From NCBI GenBank assembly GCA_004556875.1, contig SFFP01000117.1, forward strand, positions 1 through 6,274: DNA of 6,274 nt, read 5' to 3'. The notes beneath the pieces were generated by a model, which saw only the letters and a list, made by a program, of their open reading frames with translations, had not been told where the DNA came from and did no database searches. The first letter of the stretch is position 1, and each line of letters starts with the position of its first letter. Position numbers and translations under genes: made by a program. Shown here in pieces: positions 1-5,937 of the stretch. Source of the DNA: Ruminococcus flavefaciens. Its GTDB lineage: Bacteria; Bacillota_A; Clostridia; Oscillospirales; Ruminococcaceae.

Positions 1-20
1 TCAACCATGAATAATGATTA

Positions 21-91
21 GTGGCTCATTATTTTTTTATCAAAACTGGCTCACTTTTTTATTAGCGAGGTGGCTCAGTTTTTTATTGACA
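21..91. mobile_element. Probable IS21-family terminus: three TGGCTCA + T-run repeats
   Basis: TGGCTCA occurs at 22-28, 47-53 and 71-77, spaced 25 and 24 bases apart. Each copy is followed by a T-run; the second and third copies match at 16 of 17 positions (TGGCTCA, one variable base, TTTTTTATT). IS21-family elements are known to carry several subterminal repeats at their ends that serve as IstA transposase sites, and the TGGCTCA motif resembles ends I recall from Firmicute members; I could not check this against a database. If the element ends in the CA at 90-91, its inverted repeat would begin TGTCAATAAAAAACTGAGCC, with the expected TG. Bases 1-21 are open in one frame (STMNND, stop TAG at 19-21), which could be the last codons of istB but are too few to claim. 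The element would extend left of the window. It could instead be a degenerate MITE or an unrelated tandem repeat. Confidence 0.5.
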
Positions 92-420
92 AAGGCAGCA
101 AAAAGGGCATGATAGACCTTACCGAAGAGGGCGAGGATTATGATAACATCGTAAGCGGCGTTGAATTTGCAAAGCGCTGTGAAAATGTATGTGTATACGC
201 TGACGGAAAGCTTATCGGCGGTACAGAGCCTGACGGCACTAAGCCTGCAAAGGTATACAAGGTGGCACAGCTTGTAAGACTCCGCAGAATGCTTCTCGGA
301 ATTGAGCCTTTCAGCTCAGAGGAGGCGGCTGTACAGTTCGACTTCAACGGCGACGGAGAGGTCGATATCCACGATGAGGTAGAGCTCAGAAAGCTTCTTA
401 TCTCTCAGAAAACCGCATAA
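70..420 (+). CDS. C-terminal part of a dockerin-like protein, probably 5'-truncated
   Basis: The frame ends in a dockerin-like module. Residues 62-77 (VYKVAQLVRLRRMLLG) correspond to the helix of a first dockerin repeat. Residues 91-102 form a canonical EF-hand loop (DFNGDGEVDIHD, ligands at D91, N93, D95, D99, D102), followed by the helix EVELRKLLI. Dockerins bind cohesins on scaffoldins at the cell surface and normally have two calcium loops; the first one here (around 54-61) has lost the D-x-N-x-D pattern. Residues 14-50 are not recognised. The GTG at 70 lies inside the IS-like repeat, with only GAG directly abutting it and no spaced ribosome site. No signal peptide is present, so this is better read as the 3' end of a larger secreted-protein gene whose native sequence starts near 91. 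The next in-frame ATG (109) also lacks a convincing ribosome site. Transcription would stop at the hairpin just after the stop codon. The dockerin assignment is fairly sure; the identity of the full protein is unknown. Confidence 0.6.
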   Translation: MAQFFIDKGSKKGMIDLTEEGEDYDNIVSGVEFAKRCENVCVYADGKLIGGTEPDGTKPAKVYKVAQLVRLRRMLLGIEPFSSEEAAVQFDFNGDGEVDIHDEVELRKLLISQKTA

Positions 421-421
421 T

Positions 422-458
422 AAAAAAGACCCGAAGTTATTCTTCGGGTCTTTTTTTT
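422..458. terminator. Bidirectional intrinsic terminator between converging genes
   Basis: A perfect 9-bp stem, GACCCGAAG (428-436) with CTTCGGGTC (442-450), encloses the loop TTATT. It is flanked by A6 on the left and T8 on the right, so each strand sees a GC-rich hairpin followed by a U-tract. It starts two bases after the stop of the plus-strand dockerin fragment and ends three bases before the stop of the minus-strand binding-protein gene, so it should terminate both. Confidence 0.9.
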
Positions 459-461
459 GTA

Positions 462-2114
462 TCAGCTGTAATTTTTTGCTATCCTGTAGTCTATAGCTCC
501 AGAGAATGGGTCGTATAGGATATCCTCGTTATCGTCCTTTGCGACGAGGTATGAGCTTTTATAGAACAGCGGCACGAAGCCGTATTTATCCAGTATAGCC
601 TTTTCGGAAGCGGCATAGTTGTTCACAAGCTCGGTAACGGAACTGCTTTTTAGTACGAGGTCAGTGTTTACGGCATCGCCTGCGGCTTTTTTGAGGCAGT
701 CTGTATCCGTGAATTTATCAAGTACAGCCAGTCCGCTGTTGAAGTCAGCCTTCAGCGGATAAAGAGCAATGCTGTAATTTCCGCTTGCAATTCTGTCGTT
801 GAATTCTGCTGAGGTAAGGTCTTCTATACCGATATAGATACCGAGGCTGTCCTGCCAGCGCTGAGAGAGTACGTGGAGATATCTTGAATCTATGGTGCTT
901 GAGTCAACGATTATCTTTACGCTTTCAACGGATTTTATTTTAAGGTCTTCCTTTGCCTTTGCAAGTGCATCTACAGCCGCCTGTACGTTGTAGCAGTCAA
1001 ACTGCTTATCTGATGCAAGCTCGCGGTAGCTTCTGCCCACAATATCAACAGCAGGAGGGATTATGCCGTAAGCGGCGCTGATATCGTTTCCGCTGTCTTT
1101 TTCTATTGCGCTTCTGTCTGCGGCGAGAGCGACAGCTTTTCTCAGGTCAGCATTGGAATACAGCTTATCCTCTGGATTAAAAACAAGTCCGAGGGTCATT
1201 GCCTTATAGCCTGATATCTTGTACTTCTTTGGATTGTATCCGCCTACCTTCATAGATGAAAAGCATTCGGCTTCGTCGTCTTTGAAGCATTGTCTTACAG
1301 CGGCTTCGCTTTTCTCTACGGAAAAGCTTACAAAGGTCGGGAAAATGTCATATGTTTCATTTTCGTTGACGGTATTCTTTCGCATATAGAGGATATTACC
1401 GTTGCCGTAGGGGTCGTAGTACCACTGTCTCACATAGAAAGGACCGTTTGACATAACTGACCTGTCATCGAGACCATATCTGCCCTTTGTGGATATGAAA
1501 AACTCCTCATTGCATGGATATGCGGCAGGAGAAGCGAGAAGGCTGAGAAACTCAGCGCATGGATATTCCAGTGATATCTCAAGGGTATAGTCATCTGTTG
1601 CTGTAACTCCTATAGCGGCAGGTGTGTGAACACCGTCTGAGGCAAGCTTGCTGTCTTTCAGGCATTTGAAGTCGTCTGCATAGGGTGAATGCATTTTCGG
1701 GTCGAGTATGCGCTGGAGCGCGAAAACGTAATCATGGGCGGTAACAGGGAAGTATTCGTCATCGTCAATGATATCATCATCATTCTTGTCAAAGAACCAG
1801 TAATTGTCTTCACGCAGGTGGAATGTATAGACACAGCCGTCATCGGAAACGCTGTAATCCTTAGCATTACAGCAGGATATACCGCCATTTTTGTCCTTCA
1901 TGACAAGACCGCTGTAGAGATTTTTTATTACTGTTGAAGATGATGGGTCGGTAGCGTACTGAGGGTCAAGGCTTTTGGGGTTGCCTGCAAGAGCGGCACT
2001 GTACATATGTCCCGAGCCGTCGCCTCTCTTATCACTACTGCCTCCGCAGCCTGTGAGCATGGCGAGACATAATGCGCCGCAGGCAGAAAAGCTCAATATC
2101 TTTCTTTTATCCAC
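462..2114 (-). CDS. Peptide ABC transporter substrate-binding lipoprotein (family 5, OppA/DppA-like)
   Basis: This is an extracytoplasmic binding lipoprotein that would capture oligopeptides (or another family 5 ligand) and deliver them to an ABC permease. I place the start at GTG 2114, giving 550 residues: GGAG at 2121-2124 sits 6 bases upstream, and the N-terminus becomes a textbook lipoprotein signal (MDKRKILSF, then a hydrophobic stretch, lipobox LTGC with Cys23). A longer frame from TTG 2180 would put 22 charged residues before it. Family signatures follow: NPKSLDPQYATDPSSS near 45-60, YTFHLRE near 96-102, PVTAHDYVFALQRILDP near 123-139, SNGPFYVRQW in the middle, and a C-terminal PLFYKSSYLV segment. 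Length is normal for OppA. Residues 109-120 (DKNDDDIIDDDE) resemble an EF-hand calcium loop, which is unusual for the family. No permease or ATPase genes are visible, so partners must be elsewhere. It lies 102 bases downstream of the VanY-like gene on the same strand, with a hairpin between. A possible -35 (TTGTCA, 2175-2180) lacks a good -10. Confidence 0.92.
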   Translation of the reverse strand: MDKRKILSFSACGALCLAMLTGCGGSSDKRGDGSGHMYSAALAGNPKSLDPQYATDPSSSTVIKNLYSGLVMKDKNGGISCCNAKDYSVSDDGCVYTFHLREDNYWFFDKNDDDIIDDDEYFPVTAHDYVFALQRILDPKMHSPYADDFKCLKDSKLASDGVHTPAAIGVTATDDYTLEISLEYPCAEFLSLLASPAAYPCNEEFFISTKGRYGLDDRSVMSNGPFYVRQWYYDPYGNGNILYMRKNTVNENETYDIFPTFVSFSVEKSEAAVRQCFKDDEAECFSSMKVGGYNPKKYKISGYKAMTLGLVFNPEDKLYSNADLRKAVALAADRSAIEKDSGNDISAAYGIIPPAVDIVGRSYRELASDKQFDCYNVQAAVDALAKAKEDLKIKSVESVKIIVDSSTIDSRYLHVLSQRWQDSLGIYIGIEDLTSAEFNDRIASGNYSIALYPLKADFNSGLAVLDKFTDTDCLKKAAGDAVNTDLVLKSSSVTELVNNYAASEKAILDKYGFVPLFYKSSYLVAKDDNEDILYDPFSGAIDYRIAKNYS

Positions 2115-2187
2115 ATTTTTCTCCAATCTTTCTTTGAATTTGGTATCCGAAAGCTTACCGTAAAGGAACAGCTCTGACAACCAAAAT

Positions 2188-2209
2188 AGTCCCCCAGAGT
2201 CGGGGGACT
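2188..2209 (-). terminator. Hairpin after the VanY-like gene, probable weak terminator
   Basis: AGTCCCCC (2188-2195) pairs perfectly with GGGGGACT (2202-2209) around a 6-base loop, starting a few bases beyond the stop of the VanY-like gene. On the minus strand it is followed only by ATTTTGG, a poor U-tract, so some readthrough into the binding-protein gene is possible. It may act as an attenuating or mRNA-stabilising hairpin between the two genes. Confidence 0.55.
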
Positions 2210-2216
2210 TTCTGCT

Positions 2217-3272
2217 TTAATTCATGCTGACAGTTACAATAAATCCGTCAACGTTATTTCCCGAAACTGTGTACGTCTTGTTTGACGGAACGGGAACTTC
2301 TGTATCTCCTGTAGGATTAGCAGGAGCATAGTATATCTGATAAAGCTTATTTCCGACAGTCACCTCGACAGGACTCTCGTTAGTATGTGATTTAAGCTCG
2401 TTGATATACTCTTCAAGTGAGTAATTGTTTTGCTTCATATATACAGCGTGAGGTGTGCCCACATATCTGTATGTATAGTCTCTTGTACGCTCGCCTGTAG
2501 AGCCTTCCTTGCCCTCAGGGAAACGTACTATAAAACCGTAATCAGCGGCGTTCTCATATATCCAGCTGTAAACGCCTGTAGGCGAATAATAGCCTGATGT
2601 AGAGTCTTTGGGAACTATAGCCATATCAAAGCTTCTGCCTGTATGATAGTCGGAATAGCCTCCCTGGAACTGAGAATTGCCTGTGTAGTATTTCTCTTCC
2701 TGCTCTTCCTTTGTGCGATATCCGCCGATTATGTAGATATCAGAATTGTTTTCAGCCTCATAGAAAGCGTTCATCATAGCGATGAGCTGGTCAAGAGTCT
2801 CAGAATCGAGCTTTGTGACCATATCGCCTACATGGAAGCTTACGCCGTCTATAACGTCATAGAGGACAGCAAGCTCGATATCGTCCTCAGGGAATTTATA
2901 TTCATGGTCTGCGTTTACGAGAACGAGGTTTCCTCTGTTTACGTCCGCAGCGTTATGAACTTCTGTTGTATACTGCGACTCAGACGGCTTTTGTCCGTCA
3001 GGAGTGCCTGAGATTATAGAACTTGTCTCATTGCTGGATTCGAGGTTATCCACAATGGAAGACTGTTGAGTATTATCTGTATTGGTTGCCTGGGTAGTTG
3101 CTGCGGAGTTTGGTTTCTTTTCCTTGTCAGAGCAGCTCTTACAGCATGATGTTATCACAACAACAAGAACAACAAGAACAAGGACTACCGCAACGAGTCT
3201 GTCGTATCTTACTTTATAGCGTTTAGATTCTTTCTCTCTTTTGCGGTTTCTTCGCTTATCTCCGTTAGTCAT
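2217..3272 (-). CDS. Membrane-anchored VanY/M15B-like D-Ala-D-Ala carboxypeptidase family protein with altered active site
   Basis: The protein has 351 residues from ATG 3272, chosen because AAGGAG at 3285-3290 precedes it (12-base spacing, rather long) and the residues that follow fit an anchored envelope protein. Residues 1-22 are strongly basic, 23-41 are a hydrophobic membrane segment, and ITSC at 40-43 also fits a lipobox, so it is either membrane-anchored or a lipoprotein. Residues 45-110 are a Ser/Thr/Asn-rich linker. The M15B-like domain runs about 113-292. It includes YIIGGYRTKEEQ (180-191) and the zinc motif SDYHTGRSFDM (207-217; His210, Asp216). VanY enzymes then have E-P-W-H-x-R-Y-V-G, but here the sequence is RDYTYRYVG (264-272), so the catalytic Glu and third zinc ligand His align with Arg264 and Thr267. 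PHA (274-276) is kept. A C-terminal extension of about 55 residues has no recognised domain. Active VanY enzymes trim terminal D-Ala from peptidoglycan stems; this one may bind without cleaving. A dedicated promoter lies upstream. Confidence 0.85.
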   Translation of the reverse strand: MTNGDKRRNRKREKESKRYKVRYDRLVAVVLVLVVLVVVITSCCKSCSDKEKKPNSAATTQATNTDNTQQSSIVDNLESSNETSSIISGTPDGQKPSESQYTTEVHNAADVNRGNLVLVNADHEYKFPEDDIELAVLYDVIDGVSFHVGDMVTKLDSETLDQLIAMMNAFYEAENNSDIYIIGGYRTKEEQEEKYYTGNSQFQGGYSDYHTGRSFDMAIVPKDSTSGYYSPTGVYSWIYENAADYGFIVRFPEGKEGSTGERTRDYTYRYVGTPHAVYMKQNNYSLEEYINELKSHTNESPVEVTVGNKLYQIYYAPANPTGDTEVPVPSNKTYTVSGNNVDGFIVTVSMN

Positions 3273-3431
3273 AAAACGAAATCGCTCCTTAAAGAATATT
3301 CGGTTATAATACGACAGCCGCACTGCTTGGTGAGGGTGAAGTGCAGACTGCCTTGCTATGGACCGCACTAATATGCGGTATTCTCCAAAAATTGCTTCCC
3401 CAAAATAATCTTACATCAAAAATTGCTCATA
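3273..3431 (-). promoter_or_regulatory. Long structured 5' leader of the VanY-like gene
   Basis: From the predicted start site near 3431 to the ATG at 3272 the leader is about 160 nt. It contains a perfect 6-bp hairpin (ACCGCA 3362-3367 with TGCGGT 3374-3379), and a longer imperfect stem pairing GGCAG/UGCAC with GUGCG/CUGUC across roughly 3312-3352. An 11-base direct repeat, CAAAAATTGCT on the plus strand, lies at 3386-3396 and 3417-3427. I do not recognise a known riboswitch class: the GGGGGACC/GGGGUGAA core expected of a c-di-AMP (ydaO) riboswitch is missing. There is no terminator-like hairpin before the ribosome site. It may be a regulated leader or simply a long untranslated region. Confidence 0.4.
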
Positions 3432-3437
3432 CTCAGT

Positions 3438-3466
3438 ATTATATCACAATTATTTGTACTTGTAAA
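3438..3466 (-). promoter_or_regulatory. Sigma-A promoter for the VanY-like gene
   Basis: On the minus strand, TTTACA (3461-3466) and TATAAT (3438-3443) are separated by exactly 17 bases, giving five of six and six of six consensus matches. Immediately upstream (about 3470-3484) are A-tracts that resemble an UP element. The predicted start site is near 3431. No gene other than the VanY-like one lies downstream before the hairpin at 2188, so this promoter should drive it. Confidence 0.7.
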
Positions 3467-3483
3467 GAGTTTTTTTTATTTTT

Positions 3484-3523
3484 TGCACTAATAAGCTATA
3501 TAAATTTGAACATAATGCACTAA
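3484..3523. repeat. Paired TGCACTAA direct repeats upstream of the VanY-like promoter
   Basis: TGCACTAA is present at 3484-3491 and again at 3516-3523, 32 bases apart (about three helical turns), on the same face upstream of the -35 box (near -55 and -87). A third GCACTAA, extended to GCACTAATA as in the 3485-3493 copy, lies in the leader at 3365-3373. This arrangement suits an activator or repressor site, for example for the AraC-type regulator encoded next door, but the motif is short and the sequence AT-rich. Confidence 0.35.
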
Positions 3524-3550
3524 GTGATATACAAATTCCACAAAGTTCCA

Positions 3551-4342
3551 CTATTCTTCGGGGGTATCCGACCGTCTTCGATACTCAGATGGAGTACAGC
3601 CCTTATGTTTTTTGAACTGCCGCATGAAGTATGACTCGCTGTCGTAGCCGCATATTTCTGATATAGCAGCAACAGACATGGTTGTGTTTTTCAGAAGCTC
3701 AGCGGCTTTGATAAGGCGGCTTTCGATAACATCCTGACGGAATGTTACTCCGAAAGCGGACATATACAGTCTATGGAAGTAAGAGCGGCTTATCTGCATA
3801 TCATCGCATATCTCGTCAACAGTCCAAATGCTCATGGGGTCGCTGTAAATCTTCTCGCGTATTTTATTAAGCTCGGAATAGCGTGGTATTTCCTCTTCGG
3901 GGGACGGTTCTGTGGCGTTTGCGGCATCGCTCATAGCTATGAAGATAAGGCGCATTGAAAGCTCCATAAATTCGCTGTAATGCTTTCCGCGGTGTACAGA
4001 CTGAGACTGCATGGCTCTGAGAGTGCCTGCAATGGCGAAATTGTCGTCAAGCTCAACAGGAGTGTCCTGAGGCAGATTCATAGAAGCAATGTACTGTCGG
4101 TCAGCGGCAGAGGTCTTGAAGCTGACTATGTCAAAGCGCATGGACTTGCCCTTGACTGGTCGGAAAGTGGATTTATAGCCGCTTGTGAGGAGTGCGGCGC
4201 AGCAGCCTGAGGTCTGGATAGCATTGCCGCTGTACATATACATTACAGGAGTTCTGAAAAACAGCAGGACAGGGTCAGCGCCGAGTTCGCCGCCGAAAGC
4301 GGTATCGCGTCTGCAATTCAGCTGTATACGGTTAATTTTCAT
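3551..4342 (-). CDS. AraC/XylS-family transcriptional regulator
   Basis: The protein has 263 residues, typical for a one-component AraC regulator. The C-terminal DNA-binding domain is clear: helix-turn-helix one at about 173-198 (WTVDEICDDMQISRSYFHRLYMSAFG) and helix-turn-helix two from 222 with the family signature ISEICGYDSESYFMRQFKKHKGCTPSEYRR (split here only for reading: ISEICGYDSESYF, then MRQFKKHKGCTPSEYRR). The N-terminal part (about 20-140) would be the ligand-sensing cupin-like region; the GCCAALLTSGYKSTFRP stretch fits its strands, but the ligand cannot be told from sequence. It starts at ATG 4342, preceded by GGGGG at 4350-4354 (7-base spacing, G-rich rather than classical GGAGG; a GGAG at 4345-4348 is too close). 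A strong promoter lies directly upstream, so it is a single-gene unit. No clear terminator hairpin follows the stop. The target is unknown; the neighbouring VanY-like promoter is one candidate by position only. Confidence 0.93.
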   Translation of the reverse strand: MKINRIQLNCRRDTAFGGELGADPVLLFFRTPVMYMYSGNAIQTSGCCAALLTSGYKSTFRPVKGKSMRFDIVSFKTSAADRQYIASMNLPQDTPVELDDNFAIAGTLRAMQSQSVHRGKHYSEFMELSMRLIFIAMSDAANATEPSPEEEIPRYSELNKIREKIYSDPMSIWTVDEICDDMQISRSYFHRLYMSAFGVTFRQDVIESRLIKAAELLKNTTMSVAAISEICGYDSESYFMRQFKKHKGCTPSEYRRRSDTPEE

Positions 4343-4371
4343 AGCTCCACCCCCATTGTTTTTATAATGTT

Positions 4372-4400
4372 ATTATAGCATATAATGCAGGATAAATCAA
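4372..4400 (-). promoter_or_regulatory. Extended -10 sigma-A promoter of the AraC-family gene
   Basis: On the minus strand, TTGATT (4395-4400) and a perfect TATAAT (4372-4377) are 17 bases apart. The TG dinucleotide at 4379-4380 makes an extended -10 (TGCTATAAT). The predicted start near 4365 leaves a leader of about 22 nt before the ATG at 4342. The element lies only tens of bases from the gene, and no other gene uses this strand nearby. Confidence 0.7.
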
Positions 4401-4420
4401 CGTGCGCGGCAAATATCGTC

Positions 4421-4545
4421 CACCCTGTAGGGGCTGATGCTCATATCAGCCCGATAATCAAGATGAAATGATAAATAACACATTGTTGGGGCGGCGTTGA
4501 GAGACAATGATACAATGTGTAAGGGCGGATATTATCCGCCCCTGC
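4421..4545. repeat. REP-like palindromic intergenic element
   Basis: Most of the gap between the AraC and maturase genes is palindromic. GGGCTGAT/ATCAGCCC (4431-4438 with 4445-4452, loop of 6) and GGGCGGAT/ATCCGCCC (4523-4530 with 4534-4541, loop of 3) are perfect 8-bp hairpins of the GTAGGGGCGGAT...ATCCGCCCG type that is scattered between genes in gut Clostridia. Between them, ACACATTGT (4478-4486) and ACAATGTGT (4512-4520) form a 9-bp inverted repeat. CTTATCACT then recurs at 4545-4553 and 4566-4574. The second hairpin lies about 30 bases after the stop of scfB and may double as its transcript end, though its U-tract is poor. Confidence 0.6.
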
Positions 4546-4569
4546 TTATCACTATTCACTAAAAACTTA

Positions 4570-5937
4570 TCACTCAGCCGTATCAGCCATTTTTATTGCC
4601 TTCATCATGATAGCGCACTCAAGACGCTTCTTTTCGAGCTGACATGATATCTTGTGAGCTTTTCTGATATCGCCCATATACTGGTAATTATTTGCGTTGC
4701 AGCCGCCGCTGCAATAGAACTTAGCCCAGCATTCGCGGCATTCAGGCTTTGAATAAACATGAGCCTTAGCAAAATCAGCTTTCATTTCCTGATCGAAAGT
4801 ACCCTCGTCGATATTGCCCATCTTGTATTCGTCAATACCTACGAACTGATGACATGGGAAGATATCACCGTCAGGGGTGATAGCTACATAATCGTTACCG
4901 CAGCCGCAGCCTCTCAGGCGCTTGATAGCGCATGGACCCTGATCGAGATCGAGCATGAAGTGGAAGAAATTGAACTTTTTGCCATTCTTTTCGTTTTCGA
5001 GGAGCTTCAGTGCAAGCTTTTCGTACTCGGCAAATACAGCAGGGAGATCCTTTTCTGTAAGAGCATAGATATCATCGTCGCCCACAACAGGCTCAACGGA
5101 TATCTGGTCAAAGCCTGCTTCATTAAGAGCAAAAACGTCTTTTGAAAAGTCAAGGTTCTTGTTTGTGAAAGTGCCTCTAACGTAATATTCCTTATCGCCT
5201 CTGCCCTCCACAAGCTTCTTGTACTTAGGCAGGATAATGTCATAGCAGCCCTGACCGTTAGGCAGTACGCGGAAATAATCGTTTACTTCCTTGCGTCCGT
5301 CGATAGAGAGGACAACGTTTGACATCTCGCGGTTGATGAATTCTATTTTTTCGTCGTCAAGAAGGAGTCCGTTTGTGGTGATAGTAAAGCGGAACTTCTT
5401 GTTGTATTCCTTTTCGCGGCTTCTTGCGTATTCAACGACCTGTTTTACGACACCGAAGTTCATAAGGGGTTCGCCGCCGAAGAAGTCAAGCTCAAGGTTA
5501 GGACGGTTGCCTGAATTTTCGAGAAGGAAGTCGATAGCGTGCTTGCCTGTCTCAAAGGACATGAGTTTTCTGCCCTTGCCGAAATCACCTGTAGAAGCAA
5601 AGCAGTATTTGCATCTGAGCTGGCAGTCGTGTGCGATATTAAGGCACATAGCCTTTACAGGAGAAGCAACGGAATACTGAGCATACTTCTCATAATCGTC
5701 CTCAGAAAAGAGTATCTTGTCATTATAGAGCTCCACGATCTCATCATAGCAGTCGCGGATATCCTGTTCATCATAGGATTTAGAGAGCTTGTCCACAACT
5801 TTCTGCGGACATTCAGCGTCAAAAGGCGGCTCAACATTATCAAGGAGATCGTATGTCAGCTCGTCCACAAGGTGAACGCCGCCGCTGTTAACATCGAGAA
5901 CTATATTCAAGCCGTTAAGCTTATACTTATGTATCAT
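4570..5937 (-). CDS. scfB: SCIFF-type radical SAM/SPASM thioether maturase (CteB-like)
   Basis: This enzyme uses S-adenosylmethionine to install thioether crosslinks from cysteine sulfur to another residue in the small SCIFF (six cysteines in forty-five) precursor, giving a ranthipeptide. I choose ATG 5937 (455 residues): CCTCC at 5945-5949 gives GGAGG 7 bases upstream, and MIHKYKLNGLNIVLDVNSG is the conserved family N-terminus. Residues 1-85 are the PqqD-like peptide-recognition domain. The radical SAM cluster motif CQLRCKYC uses C105, C109 and C112; FFGGEPL at 152-158 is the SAM-binding GGE motif. The SPASM region holds C336, C344, C346, G357-x4-C362, then C400-x2-C403-x5-C409-x3-C413, and C432, enough for two auxiliary 4Fe-4S clusters. 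Length and motifs match CteB closely, and all key residues are present. The usual scfA precursor gene is not found just upstream; an AT-rich gene overlaps the start by 11 bases instead. A weak -10 (TAGAAT, 5964-5969) might give it its own promoter. Confidence 0.93.
   Translation of the reverse strand: MIHKYKLNGLNIVLDVNSGGVHLVDELTYDLLDNVEPPFDAECPQKVVDKLSKSYDEQDIRDCYDEIVELYNDKILFSEDDYEKYAQYSVASPVKAMCLNIAHDCQLRCKYCFASTGDFGKGRKLMSFETGKHAIDFLLENSGNRPNLELDFFGGEPLMNFGVVKQVVEYARSREKEYNKKFRFTITTNGLLLDDEKIEFINREMSNVVLSIDGRKEVNDYFRVLPNGQGCYDIILPKYKKLVEGRGDKEYYVRGTFTNKNLDFSKDVFALNEAGFDQISVEPVVGDDDIYALTEKDLPAVFAEYEKLALKLLENEKNGKKFNFFHFMLDLDQGPCAIKRLRGCGCGNDYVAITPDGDIFPCHQFVGIDEYKMGNIDEGTFDQEMKADFAKAHVYSKPECRECWAKFYCSGGCNANNYQYMGDIRKAHKISCQLEKKRLECAIMMKAIKMADTAE

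Noticed and set aside
2115..2180. A 22-residue N-terminal extension of the peptide-binding protein from a TTG at 2180.
   Set aside because: The GTG at 2114 has GGAG at a 6-base spacing and gives a standard lipoprotein signal peptide; the extension is charged and has no ribosome site.
3273..3368. A 32-residue N-terminal extension of the VanY-like protein from a GTG at 3368.
   Set aside because: It would translate the leader hairpins, has no ribosome site, and puts a basic non-secretory stretch before the anchor. AAGGAG at 3285-3290 supports ATG 3272.
3273..3431. c-di-AMP (ydaO) riboswitch before a cell-wall gene.
   Set aside because: The conserved GGGGGACC and GGGGUGAA core segments are not present in the leader.
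3341..3523. A 60-residue plus-strand frame in the gap upstream of the VanY-like gene.
   Set aside because: It runs antisense through the promoter and leader, has no ribosome site, and its composition is that of AT-rich noncoding DNA.
4368..4569. Possible small SCIFF precursor in the gap next to the maturase.
   Set aside because: No frame on either strand shows a run of spaced cysteines; the gap is occupied by a promoter and palindromes.
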